A DNA stretch of 64,000 nucleotides, from positions 62,001 to 126,000 of the forward strand of contig NZ_WSFU01000119.1 of NCBI RefSeq assembly GCF_016820635.1, in the 5' to 3' direction. Each line of letters starts with the position of its first letter. The stretch's first letter is position 1. Under the pieces are notes generated by a model, which was not told the origin of the DNA, searched no databases, and was given only the letters and a program-made list of their open reading frames with translations. Both the position numbers and the translations under genes were made by a program. Positions 36,181 through 45,900 of the stretch are shown here, piece by piece. Origin of the DNA: Anaeromonas gelatinilytica. Its GTDB lineage: Bacteria; Bacillota; Clostridia; Tissierellales; SIT17.

Positions 36181-36786
36181 CTATAATATATTTTTTAAAA
36201 ATGTCATCCTATGAATTGGTGTAGGTCCTAACTTTTTAATAGCATCTCTATGTTCTTTTGTTCCATAACCTTTATTTCTTTCAAAAGCATAACCTTTATA
36301 TATTTTTGCTAATTCAATAAGTTTTCTATCTCTATATACTTTTGCTATTATTGAAGCTGCTGAAATACCATGACACTTTTCATCACCTTTTATTATATTT
36401 CTTTGTTCTATATCAATATCTAATTTTTCAGCATCTATAAGCAACATATCGGGCTTTATTTTCTCTCCATTTTTAGTATTTAAATTTTCAATAGCCTTTT
36501 TCATTGCCAAATGAGTACTTTTTTTTATATTTATTTCATCTATCACATTATTATCAACCGATCCAATTCCTATCGCAATTGACTTATCATATATTATATC
36601 GTACAATTTCTCTCTTTTCTTTGGAGAAATTTTTTTTGAATCCTTAACTCCTTCTATAATTAAATCCTTCGGCATAACTATAGCACAAGCTACTACATCT
36701 CCTGCTAAACATCCTCTACCAACTTCATCTATACAAGCAATATATTGATAACCATTATTCCAGATTTCTTTCTCTATACTTAACAT
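36181..36786 (-). CDS. rnhB: Ribonuclease HII
   Basis: RNase HII removes RNA from RNA/DNA hybrids and single ribonucleotides. The catalytic DEVGRGCLAGD stretch is present with its paired acidic residues, as is the later D-E site (LLIDAEKL). Typical end motifs are SIIAKVYRDR and GYGTKEHRDAIKKLGPTPIH. I place the start at ATG 36786, seven bases after GGAG; a frame from 36816 would begin within a few bases of the upstream terminator. About 201 residues. It is followed by ylqG, as in Bacillus. Confidence 0.95.
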   Translation of the reverse strand: MLSIEKEIWNNGYQYIACIDEVGRGCLAGDVVACAIVMPKDLIIEGVKDSKKISPKKREKLYDIIYDKSIAIGIGSVDNNVIDEINIKKSTHLAMKKAIENLNTKNGEKIKPDMLLIDAEKLDIDIEQRNIIKGDEKCHGISAASIIAKVYRDRKLIELAKIYKGYAFERNKGYGTKEHRDAIKKLGPTPIHRMTFLKNIL

Positions 36787-36818
36787 TTTAACACTCCATT
36801 CTATCAGTCGATTCATAT

Positions 36819-36854
36819 AATAAAAGACTCCCTAAATAGTGGAAGTCCTTTATT
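36819..36854 (-). terminator. Intrinsic terminator between rbgA and rnhB
   Basis: A 14-bp stem (AATAAAAGACTCCC with GGAAGTCCTTTATT, two wobble pairs) and an eight-base loop, just beyond the rbgA stop. The T residues of the stem's outer part and those that follow on the minus strand make a fair termination signal. It lies only about 30 bases before the rnhB start, so rnhB must be reached by readthrough or by a promoter I could not identify. Confidence 0.75.
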
Positions 36855-36862
36855 ATATTTTA

Positions 36863-37714
36863 CTATATTTTCTTTGGAGTTTCCAGTGAAATATCTCCAA
36901 TAGTACCATCTCTAAACTCATCTAATACTATATTAGCGACACGAGCATAATCTATTTCTTTTTTTCTTAAAATACAACCTCTCCTTATTCCAATATCATC
37001 CATTACCTGAAGAGATGTCTTACCTTCAATCATAACATCATATCTTTTTTCAATACTATTAGAGGCTAAAACCATTAATTTTTCAATTAATTTTAAAGCC
37101 AATGTCTCAATATCCATTATTTCATCTTTTATTGCTCCAGTAAATGCAAGATTTAATGCCACTTCTTGTTCCTCAAACTTCGGCCATAAAATACCTGGTG
37201 TATCTAATAACTCAATATTTCCCTTCAATTTAATCCATTGTTTTCCTTTTGTTACTCCTGGTCTATCTCCAGTTTTAGCACTTTTTCTTCCTGCTAATGA
37301 ATTTATTAATGTAGATTTACCTACATTAGGTATACCTACTATCATAGCCCTAATAGGTTTATTCTTTATGCCTCTACTTAATAATTTTTCTTTTTTTTCT
37401 TTAACAAGATTATTAGTCTCGCTTATAATTTGTGATACGCCTTTATTTTTTATAGCATCTACTAATACTGTATTTACTCCTAATTTGCTAAAATATTCTA
37501 CCCATTCTTTATTTATATTAGAATTACTAAGATCACTTTTATTCATAATAACAATTCTTGGTTTATTCTGAACTATTTTATCTATTTCTGGATTTCTGCT
37601 ACTTAAAGGAATTCTTGAATCAATTAATTCATACACAATATCCACTAATTTCAAATTCTTTTGTAATAATTCTCTAGTCTTTTTCATATGTCCTGGAAAC
37701 CAATTTATATTCAT
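36863..37714 (-). CDS. rbgA: Ribosome biogenesis GTPase RbgA (YlqF)
   Basis: RbgA is needed for late assembly of the 50S subunit. It is a circularly permuted GTPase: the G4 motif (MNKSDL) comes before the P-loop G1 (GIPNVGKSTL), followed by G3 (LLDTPGI). The opening NINWFPGHMKKTRELLQKNL is the family start. The C-terminal domain after about 200 matches the ribosome-contact helical region. Length 283. The gene lies between rplS and rnhB as in Bacillus, and L19, L16 and others are linked to its role in assembly. Confidence 0.96.
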   Translation of the reverse strand: MNINWFPGHMKKTRELLQKNLKLVDIVYELIDSRIPLSSRNPEIDKIVQNKPRIVIMNKSDLSNSNINKEWVEYFSKLGVNTVLVDAIKNKGVSQIISETNNLVKEKKEKLLSRGIKNKPIRAMIVGIPNVGKSTLINSLAGRKSAKTGDRPGVTKGKQWIKLKGNIELLDTPGILWPKFEEQEVALNLAFTGAIKDEIMDIETLALKLIEKLMVLASNSIEKRYDVMIEGKTSLQVMDDIGIRRGCILRKKEIDYARVANIVLDEFRDGTIGDISLETPKKI

Positions 37715-37754
37715 AAAATCACTCCAATTTCATATTCATTCTATATATGAAATA

Positions 37755-37776
37755 ATGGGACTGTCACCAGCCCCAT
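37755..37776 (-). terminator. Hairpin after rplS
   Basis: A nine-bp stem (ATGGGACTG with CAGCCCCAT, one wobble pair) and a four-base loop follow the rplS stop, giving a G/C-rich hairpin by local standards. The T tract on the minus strand is short (TATTTCAT), so termination may be partial, letting some transcripts continue into rbgA. Confidence 0.65.
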
Positions 37777-37783
37777 AACTTTA

Positions 37784-38131
37784 TTAATAATCTCTTTTTT
37801 CTTTAACTTTAGCTCTCTTACCAGTTCTTTCTCTTAAGTAGTATAATTTAGATCTTCTTACACTACCTTTTCTTGTTACTACTAATTTTTCGATTTTAGG
37901 TGAATGTAATGGGAAAGTTCTTTCTACCCCTACTCCATAAGAAATTCTTCTTACAGTAAAAGTTTCTCTATTACTTCCGCCTTGTTTCTTAATTACTGTA
38001 CCTTCAAAAACCTGAATTCTTTCTCTATTACCTTCTTTAATATGATAATGTACTTGTACTGTATCACCAACATTAAAATCACAAATATTATTGTTTAATT
38101 GCTCTTGTTCAATCATTTTAATTATATTCAT
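37784..38131 (-). CDS. rplS: 50S ribosomal protein L19
   Basis: L19 sits at the interface of the two ribosomal subunits. The 115-residue sequence carries the family hallmarks: [60 protein letters not shown] and [20 protein letters not shown]. The start ATG follows GGGAGG at nine bases. The gene has its own promoter with a -35 box overlapping the trmD stop, and a leader that resembles the known L19 leader of Firmicutes. Confidence 0.97.
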   Translation of the reverse strand: MNIIKMIEQEQLNNNICDFNVGDTVQVHYHIKEGNRERIQVFEGTVIKKQGGSNRETFTVRRISYGVGVERTFPLHSPKIEKLVVTRKGSVRRSKLYYLRERTGKRAKVKEKRDY

Positions 38132-38139
38132 ATTTTTCT

Positions 38140-38195
38140 ACCTCCCTTCTGCCTAGACGTTCTTACCTTTAAGATAGAGGACCGTCCGTGTTACC
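38140..38195 (-). ncRNA. Candidate L19 ribosomal protein leader
   Basis: The stretch between the predicted start point and the rplS ribosome site contains nested pairing. An inner hairpin has arms TCTTA and TAAGA around a four-base loop (38161-38174), enclosed by GACG/CGTC. Firmicutes have a recognised L19 leader family in this place that binds ribosomal protein L19 and regulates the gene. Position and compact structure fit; I have not tested it against the family model. Confidence 0.5.
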
Positions 38196-38201
38196 CATGT
38201 A

Positions 38202-38230
38202 ATTATAGCACATAGAAGAACATATTACAA
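38202..38230 (-). promoter_or_regulatory. Predicted sigma-A promoter of rplS
   Basis: On the minus strand, TTGTAA and TATAAT are separated by exactly 17 bases. The -35 box includes the trmD stop codon. Transcription would begin near 38195 and make the rplS leader separately from the upstream rimM-trmD unit. Confidence 0.75.
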
Positions 38231-38962
38231 CTTATTTTTTTCTTCTTGTTCAATCTTATCTAAATATCTTTTCTCTTCTAATGATAAATTTATATTTTCA
38301 AGCAAATCTGGTCTGTTTTTATATGTTAACTTAATAGATTCATATTTTCTCCATTCATCTATCTTTTTATGATTTCCTGATAATAGAATTTCTGGTACCT
38401 CATGTCCTTTAAATTCTCTAGGTCTAGTGTACTGAGGATATTCTAGTAATCCATTGTAATGAGACTCATCTATAAAAGATTCATCACTTTTTAAAACTCC
38501 AGGTAATAAACGTACAATTGAATCTATCATTACCATTGCAGGAATTTCTCCCCCAGTAAGAACATAATCTCCTAACGAAATAATATCATCAACATAATTT
38601 TCTATAATTCTATTATCTATACCCTCATAATGTCCACATAAAAAAACTAAATCTTTCTCTCTTGATAGTTCATTGGCCATGCTTTGATTAAAAACTTTTC
38701 CCTTTGGACTTAAATAAATAACTCTAGAATAATCTGATTTAACATGCTCTATAGCTCTATAAATAGGTTCAGGCTTCATGACCATACCTGGTCCACCTCC
38801 AAAGGGATAGTCATCAACTCTATTATGTTTATCATTAGAAAAATCTCTTATATTAATGTATTTTAATTCTACAATATTATTTTCAATAGCTCTTCCAATA
38901 ATGCTTTCCCCTAATACTGATTTAAACATATCTGGGAAAAGAGATAAAATACTAATTTTCAT
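38225..38962 (-). CDS. trmD: tRNA (guanine-37-N1)-methyltransferase
   Basis: TrmD makes m1G at position 37 of tRNAs that read CNN codons, which prevents frameshifting. It is a SPOUT-family knotted enzyme that uses S-adenosylmethionine. The features MKISILSLFPDMFKSVLGES, YPFGGGPGMVMKPEPIY, the SAM-binding ISLGDYVLTGGEIPAMVMID and the GLLEYPQYTRP motif are clear. Length 245. It overlaps rimM by four bases (ATGA), which is the usual coupled arrangement. Confidence 0.97.
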   Translation of the reverse strand: MKISILSLFPDMFKSVLGESIIGRAIENNIVELKYINIRDFSNDKHNRVDDYPFGGGPGMVMKPEPIYRAIEHVKSDYSRVIYLSPKGKVFNQSMANELSREKDLVFLCGHYEGIDNRIIENYVDDIISLGDYVLTGGEIPAMVMIDSIVRLLPGVLKSDESFIDESHYNGLLEYPQYTRPREFKGHEVPEILLSGNHKKIDEWRKYESIKLTYKNRPDLLENINLSLEEKRYLDKIEQEEKNKL

Positions 38963-39453
38963 TCTAATAACCCCTCTATAGGTTTTATTATAATTTTTTT
39001 CTCTTCTAAATTAATCCCTTTAACAAATTCCTTAACTGCTGGTATTAAATATTCTTTTTTATTACCTTTTACCACATATACATCATTTGCTCCTGGTGTT
39101 AATACATCTTTTACAATACCTATTTCTAATCCATCTACAGTAAGCACCTTTAATCCTTTTATTTGAAATATAAAATAAGTATCTTTTTCTAATTCCACTG
39201 TATCTTCTATTGTAATATACATATATTCATTTTTAAACTTCATAACATCATTTATATTATTAAAATCCTTAATACTAATTATTGGAAAACCCTTTTTATA
39301 CCATACCTTATTAATAATATATTCCTCACTATTAATATATACTTTATTCAAATCATTAAATCTTTTATAATCGTCAGTTAAAGGAAGTATTTTTAATTCT
39401 CCTTTAATCCCGTGGGTATTTACTATTTTCCCTACTTTTATTTTGTCTATCAT
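38959..39453 (-). CDS. rimM: Ribosome maturation factor RimM
   Basis: RimM binds S19 and helps mature the head of the 30S subunit. The two beta-barrel domains are visible: N-terminal KVGKIVNTHGIKGELKILPL and C-terminal GLEIGIVKDVLTPGANDVYV, followed by YLIPAVKEFVKGINLEEKKI. Length 164. The ATG follows AAGAGGTG. The gene begins after a long hairpin that separates it from khpA. Confidence 0.96.
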   Translation of the reverse strand: MIDKIKVGKIVNTHGIKGELKILPLTDDYKRFNDLNKVYINSEEYIINKVWYKKGFPIISIKDFNNINDVMKFKNEYMYITIEDTVELEKDTYFIFQIKGLKVLTVDGLEIGIVKDVLTPGANDVYVVKGNKKEYLIPAVKEFVKGINLEEKKIIIKPIEGLLE

Positions 39454-39480
39454 TTTTACACACCTCTTGCTTAATAATGG

Positions 39481-39525
39481 GATTATATAAAAGGGACTAG
39501 TAAAACTAATCCCTTTTATATAATC
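39481..39525 (-). terminator. Very long hairpin between khpA and rimM
   Basis: A perfect 16-bp stem (GATTATATAAAAGGGA with TCCCTTTTATATAATC) is continued inside, after one mismatch, by TAGT/ACTA, leaving a three-base loop. The khpA stop codon is inside the stem. The minus-strand exit has T residues within the stem (CCCTTTTATATAATC) but no clean T tract after it, so it may terminate partly or act as a processing or stability element. It would reduce or separate expression of rimM-trmD from rpsP-khpA. Confidence 0.65.
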
Positions 39526-39743
39526 TCAACAACTACTCTTTTATTTTCTTTAATAGCAGCTGCTTTAACAACGGTTCTTATAGCTTTTGCTATTCTACCT
39601 TGTTTTCCAATTACTTTACCCATATCATCTGGGGCTACCTTTAATTCAATGATAACTGACTGTGATCCCTCTACTTCATTTACTTCAACAGCATCAGGAT
39701 TATCTACAAGTGCTTTTGCAATCATTTCTACTAAATCTTTCAT
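39516..39743 (-). CDS. khpA: KH-domain RNA-binding protein KhpA (YlqC)
   Basis: A 75-residue single KH-domain protein, lying directly after rpsP in most Firmicutes. The sequence MKDLVEMIAKALVDNPDAVE, then DDMGKVIGKQGRIAKAIRTV contains the GKQG loop that binds RNA. In Streptococcus and Lactobacillus KhpA partners KhpB in small-RNA and cell-division control. The real start is ATG 39743 after GGGGGGTG; an open frame extends further upstream into rpsP but has no support. Confidence 0.93.
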   Translation of the reverse strand: MKDLVEMIAKALVDNPDAVEVNEVEGSQSVIIELKVAPDDMGKVIGKQGRIAKAIRTVVKAAAIKENKRVVVEII

Positions 39744-39765
39744 TTTTTCACCCCCCTGAAAGCTA

Positions 39766-40035
39766 CTATGCTTTTTTGGATTCCTCAAATTTTTCAAGAA
39801 CACCATTGTTTTTGAAAAGACTATTTACAGTATCAGTAGGTTTAGCACCATCTTTCAACCATTTTACAGCCTTATCAGCATCTATTTTAAATTCTTTAGG
39901 TTCAGAAATTGGATTGTAATATCCAAGCTCTTCGATAAATCTTCCATCTCTTGGTGAACGAGAATCAGCAACTACTATTCTATAGAAAGGCTTTTTCTTA
40001 GCTCCCATTCTTTTTAATCTAATTTTAACTGACAT
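39766..40035 (-). CDS. rpsP: 30S ribosomal protein S16
   Basis: S16 is a small-subunit assembly protein. The sequence [40 protein letters not shown] and [20 protein letters not shown] matches the family over its whole 89-residue length. A strong AAGGAGGTG ribosome site precedes the ATG. It lies between ffh and khpA, as in Bacillus. Confidence 0.97.
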   Translation of the reverse strand: MSVKIRLKRMGAKKKPFYRIVVADSRSPRDGRFIEELGYYNPISEPKEFKIDADKAVKWLKDGAKPTDTVNSLFKNNGVLEKFEESKKA

Positions 40036-40064
40036 TTAATTTCACCTCCTTAAAGTACTCCTAT

Positions 40065-41408
40065 TTATTTGAAAAATGGGAAGTTCATTCTTCCTCTTTT
40101 TTTCATAGCTTTTTCCATACCAGAAAATTGCTTCATCATTTTCCTAGTCTCTTTAAATTGTTTTAAAAGTCGGTTTACATCTTGAATATTAGTTCCACTT
40201 CCTTTTGCAATTCTTTTTCTTCTACTACCATCTATAATAGATGGATTATTTCTTTCGTCCTTAGTCATTGATTTTATTATTGCTTCTATTTTAACTAATT
40301 CTTTATCATCAACATTTAGTTTTTTTAATTGTTTAGAATTCATTCCAGGAATCATTTCCAGAACTTGACTCAATGGACCCATATTTTTCATTTGCTCCAA
40401 TTGATCCAAGAAATCATCGAAAGTAAACTCTTGATTCTTTAATTTTTTTTCTAATTCCATTGCTTTTTTTTGATCTATATTAGCTTGAGCTTTTTCAATA
40501 AGACTTAGCATATCTCCCATTCCTAAAATTCTAGAAGCCATTCTATCTGGATGGAAAGGTTCTAAATCTTCAAGTTTTTCTCCCATACCAACAAATTTCA
40601 ATGGTTTTTCCGTAACAGCTCTAATTGATAAAGCTGCACCACCTCTAGCATCTCCATCAAGTTTTGTTAATACAACACCATCAATATCTAATCTTTCATT
40701 AAAACTTTCAGCAACAGAAACAGCATCTTGTCCTGTCATAGCATCAACTACTAATAAAATCTCATTAGGATTAATCGAATCCTTAATATCTCTAAGTTCA
40801 TCCATCAATCCTTCATCGATATGAAGTCTTCCCGCTGTATCTATAATAATAACATCATTACCATTTTTCTTTCCTTGCTCTAAAGCTGCATTAGCTATAT
40901 TAACAGGATTCTGCTTATCCCCCATAGAGAATACAGGAATATCAACTTGTTTTCCAACTACTTCTAATTGTTTTATAGCAGCAGGTCTATAAATATCACA
41001 AGCTACCAATAAAGGATTCTTTCCTTTCTTCTTTAAATGATTTCCTAATTTACCCGATAATGTTGTTTTACCTGCTCCTTGAAGTCCACATAACATTATA
41101 ATTGTAGGAGGATTATCTGCAAAATTAATCTTACTTTCTTTTTCTCCCATTAAAGATGTAAGTTCTTCGTTAACTATCTTTATAACTTGCTGACCAGGAG
41201 TAAGACTTTCCATAACTTCATGCCCTACAGCTCTTTCATTAATTTTATTAATAAATTTCTTAACAACTTTAAAATTAACATCTGCTTCTAGAAGTGCTAA
41301 TTTCACTTCTCTCATTGCTTGTTTTACATCTTTTTCAGTCAATTTGCCTTTTCCCTTTAATTTTCCAAGGGTATTTTGAAGTTTTTCAGCTAAACTCTCA
41401 AAAACCAC
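40065..41408 (-). CDS. ffh: Signal recognition particle protein Ffh
   Basis: Ffh is the protein core of the signal recognition particle. The N domain, GTPase G domain and methionine-rich M domain are in order. P-loop is GLQGAGKTTLSGKL, G3 is DTAGRLHIDE, G4 is TKLDGDARGG. The M domain from about 300 ends GRMNFPFFK. Length 447. The start is GTG, sharing one base with the ylxM stop, so the two genes are coupled. FtsY, its receptor, is encoded just upstream in this window. Confidence 0.97.
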   Translation of the reverse strand: MVFESLAEKLQNTLGKLKGKGKLTEKDVKQAMREVKLALLEADVNFKVVKKFINKINERAVGHEVMESLTPGQQVIKIVNEELTSLMGEKESKINFADNPPTIIMLCGLQGAGKTTLSGKLGNHLKKKGKNPLLVACDIYRPAAIKQLEVVGKQVDIPVFSMGDKQNPVNIANAALEQGKKNGNDVIIIDTAGRLHIDEGLMDELRDIKDSINPNEILLVVDAMTGQDAVSVAESFNERLDIDGVVLTKLDGDARGGAALSIRAVTEKPLKFVGMGEKLEDLEPFHPDRMASRILGMGDMLSLIEKAQANIDQKKAMELEKKLKNQEFTFDDFLDQLEQMKNMGPLSQVLEMIPGMNSKQLKKLNVDDKELVKIEAIIKSMTKDERNNPSIIDGSRRKRIAKGSGTNIQDVNRLLKQFKETRKMMKQFSGMEKAMKKRGRMNFPFFK

Positions 41409-41782
41409 TATCTCACCTCCTGATTATTTTTAAGTAACTGTTCAATAATTAAATTTATATTTTCAAATATTGTTTTATTCTCATCATTAATATTAACTAA
41501 TTCCTTCAATTTTTCTAATAAAAATTTTAATTCTTTAATTTTTAATCGATTATTTTCAAATTTTTCTACCAATCCTAAAGTTTTTTCATATTTATATAAA
41601 GATACCTCAGCCCTTTTAATCAAATCATATACACCTTGTCTACTTATATTTAACTGCTCACCTATCTCACTTAAAGTAAGATCATGTATATAATATAATT
41701 CAATACTTTGATACTGTTTTGTACTTAAAAGTTTTCCATAAAAATCGAATAATAATCCTATTTCCACAACTTTTTCAAACAT
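41408..41782 (-). CDS. ylxM: YlxM-family putative DNA-binding protein
   Basis: A 124-residue UPF0122 family protein always found before ffh. It resembles the helix-turn-helix region 4 of sigma factors: LTLSEIGEQLNISRQGVYDL followed by IKRAEVSLYKYEKTLGL. In streptococci a related protein binds the SRP RNA-protein complex. The promoter immediately upstream heads the ylxM-ffh-rpsP unit. The rest of the sequence is helical and Leu/Lys/Glu-rich. Confidence 0.93.
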   Translation of the reverse strand: MFEKVVEIGLLFDFYGKLLSTKQYQSIELYYIHDLTLSEIGEQLNISRQGVYDLIKRAEVSLYKYEKTLGLVEKFENNRLKIKELKFLLEKLKELVNINDENKTIFENINLIIEQLLKNNQEVR

Positions 41783-41838
41783 GTAATCAACCTTTATATA
41801 ATAATATATAACTGTAAAGTTATTACCTTGACAGATGT

Positions 41839-41867
41839 ATTGTATAATAGATTTCCCTACTTGTCAA
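41839..41867 (-). promoter_or_regulatory. Predicted sigma-A promoter of the ylxM-ffh operon
   Basis: On the minus strand, TTGACA and TACAAT are separated by exactly 17 bases, one mismatch from consensus overall. It lies just after the ftsY stop and about 60 bases before ylxM. No other gene could use it. Confidence 0.82.
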
Positions 41868-41872
41868 TTATT

Positions 41873-42916
41873 TTATTCAGGAAAAATTGCATCTACGAAA
41901 TCTTCAGAATCAAAATCTTGCAAGTCATTTATTCCTTCACCTACGCCTACTAATTTAACAGGTACATCTAACTCTGATTGAACTGCAAATACAACACCAC
42001 CTTTTGCAGTTCCATCTAATTTAGTTAATGCTATTCCTGTAATATCACAAGCTTCTTTAAATACTTTAGCCTGCATAATAGCATTCTGTCCAGTTGTAGC
42101 ATCAACTACAAGTAACACTTCCTTATTTGCATCAGGATATTCTCTAGCTACAACCCTAAAAATCTTATTTAATTCATTCATTAAATTCTTTTTATTATGA
42201 AGCCTACCAGCAGTATCACATATTAATATATCAACATTTCTTGCTTTGGCAGCCTGTATCCCATCAAATATAACAGCAGCAGGATCTGAACCTTCACTAT
42301 GAGATATAATATCTACATTTGCTCTATTTGCCCATTCACCAAGTTGTTCTATTGCTGCTGCTCTAAAAGTATCTCCAGCAGTTAATAATACTTTTCTACC
42401 TTCTTCTTTAAACCTATATGCTAATTTTCCTATTGTAGTAGTTTTTCCTACTCCATTAACCCCTACAACTAATAAAATGGCAGGATATGGATTAATGTTC
42501 AATTTATTTTTTCCATCTACATCCTCAAGAATTTCTTTTAATTCTTCTTTGAGAATTAATTTAATATCATTCGCATCAGTTATTTTTCTTTCCTTAACTT
42601 TATCCTTAACTTCTTCTATTATTCTTTCTGTAGTTTCAAAACCAATATCTGCCATTATAAGTACTTCTTCTAATTCTTCAAAAAGCTCATCATCAATTTT
42701 CTGATAAGATTTAATTATATCATCAACTTTATCAGATATTCCTCTTTTAGTTTTTTCTAATCCTTTTTTAAATCTACTAAGAAAACCTTCTCTATTTTTT
42801 TCAATATTATCTATAGATGCATTCTCCTCTACTTCACTATCTTTCAATGATTTATTTTCTACATTTTCATTACTTTTTTCTTCATCTTTATATTTTTTTA
42901 AAAATTTATTAAACAT
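41873..42916 (-). CDS. ftsY: Signal recognition particle receptor FtsY
   Basis: FtsY receives SRP-ribosome complexes at the membrane. An acidic N-terminal region (1-60) precedes the N domain (about 60-135) and the GTPase domain. P-loop is GVNGVGKTTTIGKLA, G3 is CDTAGRLHNK, G4 is TKLDGTAKGG. The sequence GIALTKLDGTAKGGVVF and VGEGINDLQDFDSEDFVDAI are hallmarks. Length 347. It lies 10 bases after smc, in the rnc-(radical SAM)-smc-ftsY operon. Confidence 0.97.
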   Translation of the reverse strand: MFNKFLKKYKDEEKSNENVENKSLKDSEVEENASIDNIEKNREGFLSRFKKGLEKTKRGISDKVDDIIKSYQKIDDELFEELEEVLIMADIGFETTERIIEEVKDKVKERKITDANDIKLILKEELKEILEDVDGKNKLNINPYPAILLVVGVNGVGKTTTIGKLAYRFKEEGRKVLLTAGDTFRAAAIEQLGEWANRANVDIISHSEGSDPAAVIFDGIQAAKARNVDILICDTAGRLHNKKNLMNELNKIFRVVAREYPDANKEVLLVVDATTGQNAIMQAKVFKEACDITGIALTKLDGTAKGGVVFAVQSELDVPVKLVGVGEGINDLQDFDSEDFVDAIFPE

Positions 42917-42926
42917 TTTCTTCCTC

Positions 42927-45900
42927 CTAACTAACTTTTTCTTCCATTATATCCATAAGTTTTACAGATAATAATTTACTTACACCATTTTCCTCCATTG
43001 TCACACCATACAATGAATCTACTGCCTCCATAGTACCTTTTCTATGAGTTATAACAATGAATTGAGTTTTATCAGAAAACTGTCTAAGATATTCAGAAAA
43101 TCTAACTACATTGGCATCATCCAAAGCTGCTTCTATTTCATCTAAAACACAAAATGGAGTAGGTTTAAGTTTTAAAATTGCAAATAATAATGATATTGCT
43201 GTTAATGATTTTTCTCCTCCAGATAAAAGACTAATACTTTGTAATTTTTTCCCTGGTGGCTGGGCCTTTATTTCTATAGGACTTGTAAGTACATTTTCTT
43301 CATCAACTAAATATATATCTGATTTTCCGCCTCCAAATAATTGAGAAAATATATCTTTAAAATTATTCTTAATAACATTAAAATTCTCTAAAAATTGTTC
43401 TTTCATCTTTTTTTCCATATCATCAATTACTTTTTCTAAACTCTTCTGAGCATTTATTAAATCCTCTTTCTGTTTTATCAGAAATTCATATCTTTCTGAT
43501 ACTTCTTTATACTGATTAATAGACTCAATATTTACATTACCAAGAGTCTTTATTTTTCTTTTTATATCCCTTACATTATTTTGAACTTTTGTTACGTTTT
43601 CTATTTCTACTTTATAATCTAAAGCCATTTGATATGTTAATTCATATTCATCCCATAATTTATTATTATAGTTTTCTAATTGAGTTTCATATTTTGCTAA
43701 TTTAATTTCCATTGCATTAATACTATTTTGAAGTTCTGATATACTTTCGTTCATCTTTTTTAATTTTTCTTGTTCTTTATAAAATGTGTCCATATATAAA
43801 GTTCTTTTATTTTTAATTTTAATTAAATCTGAATTACACTTAGAAAGTTTTTCTTGTAATTCTTCTTTTTCTTGAACTAATTTTTCAATTACATTCTCAC
43901 TTTTTTCTATTCCTTTTCTCTTATTATTTATATCTGTTTCTATATTTTTTCTTTTATTTAATAAATTTTCAATTTCTTTTTCTAATCTTGAAGAAGTATT
44001 AATAATTTCTTCATTTTTTTGTTCTATAGAAGCTAATTTAATCTTCATCTTTATTATTTCATCATTTAAAGCTTTAATTTCTTGTACTTTTTTTTCATAA
44101 TCTTTTACTTCTGAATCTATATTATCCTTAGTTAAATTATTTTTTCTTTCTAAACTCTTAATTTCTTCTTTTATATTATTAATTTGTATAATTGAATCTT
44201 CCTTCTCACTATCAAGACTTTCAATCTCATTTAAATATTTATTAATTCTAGTCTCTTTGTCTTTTAATTGATCATTAAAAGTTTTAATTTTATTTTTCAT
44301 ACTACCTATATTAATTTTCAAAGATCCTATTTTATCATTTGATTGTTCTAAAATATCCTCAGACTTACTAATTTCATCTTTTAATGAAGTATACACTTTA
44401 ACTAAATTATTATACTTTTCAACGGAATTATGAATATCCTCTTTTAATATATCAATTTCTCTATTCCTACCTATTAAACTATTATTTGACCCCTTATAAT
44501 TTCCACCGGTCATAGAACCACCAGGATTAAAAACATCTCCATCTAAAGTTACAATTTTAAGAGAATTATTAATCTTTTTAGAAACAAATATCCCTGTATC
44601 CAAATCTTTCACGATTAATGTTCTACCCAAAAGATACTCAAATATATCCTTAAATTCCTTATCAAATTTTATAATCTTTGAAGCTATCCCTAAAACTCCA
44701 TCCTCTTGTAAAACATTGGATTCATGTTTATTAAGCTGTCTACCTTTAATAGCTTCTTGAGGTAAAAATGTAACTCTTCCTAATTTATTTTTTTTCAAAT
44801 ATTCAATAAGTCTCTTAGCATCATCTTTTTTCTCGGTTACTATATTTTGGGCTGATGCTCCTATTGCTATCTCTATAGCTTTATCATACTTTTCTTCTAC
44901 TTTTAATAATTCAGCTACTACACCCTTAAAACCTTTTTGTAAATTTCTATCCTTTTTACATGCTATTAAGATATTTTTAACTCCTTTATAATATCCCTCA
45001 TATTGTTCCTTCATATTTTCTAGCATCTTAAGTTTTGAATTCTTACTTTGAATATCTCCCTTTAAATCATTAAGTTTATCAGAAGTTTCTTCACTATTTT
45101 CCTTTAAAGTTTCAATCTTACTTATTAATTTCATCTTATTTTCATTAGATGATTCTAATTTAATATTTAAATCTTCAAGTTCATCACTTACACTACAAAT
45201 ATCACTTTCAAATTGTTTCTTATCTTTTATTAATTGATTTTTTTCTTCCAATATCTGTTCTAATCTTTTATCTATATTCTTATAAAAAGATTCTAATGTA
45301 TTTATTTCACCTTTTTTTTCAGTTATATAATTTAATAAATCAATTATACTATTTTTTTTATCTTCAATATTTTTTTCAACAGATTGAACTTTTTCTTCTT
45401 TTAATTTTAATCTATTTATTTTTTCATCTAATGTGTTTTTTAAATCATTCATAGAGAAATTTATTTTTTCTTTTTCTTCATATAAATCGTCTATTTCTTT
45501 ATTCTTTTTCTCATAATTTTTAATAGTATCTTCTAAATCTAATTTTAATCTGTTAATCTCTCTATTTAAATAAGTAATTCTCTCATTACTTATTTTATAA
45601 TCTCCCACTTTTTTCTCATTTTCACTTTGAATTTCTTGTTTCTTATCTTGTATTCTCTCAATATCCTTATCTAACTTTTCTATTAATTCTTTTACTTCTT
45701 GAAATTTATCTTCTATTTGATTTTTCTTTTTATTATTAAATTTATATTGTTTTTCAACCAAATCTTTCTGTTGATTTAAATGCTTTACCTGATCTTTTAA
45801 TCTGATAATCTCTCTTATAAATAAATTAATTTCCATTTCTTTTAAATCTTTAGATAATCTCAAATATTTTTCGGCTTTATCAGATTGAGCCTTAAGAGGT

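Noticed and set aside
41828-41848. Plus-strand TTGACA and TATAAT near ylxM
   Set aside because: Only nine bases separate the boxes, too few for a promoter, and no plus-strand gene follows. The minus-strand promoter here is convincing instead.
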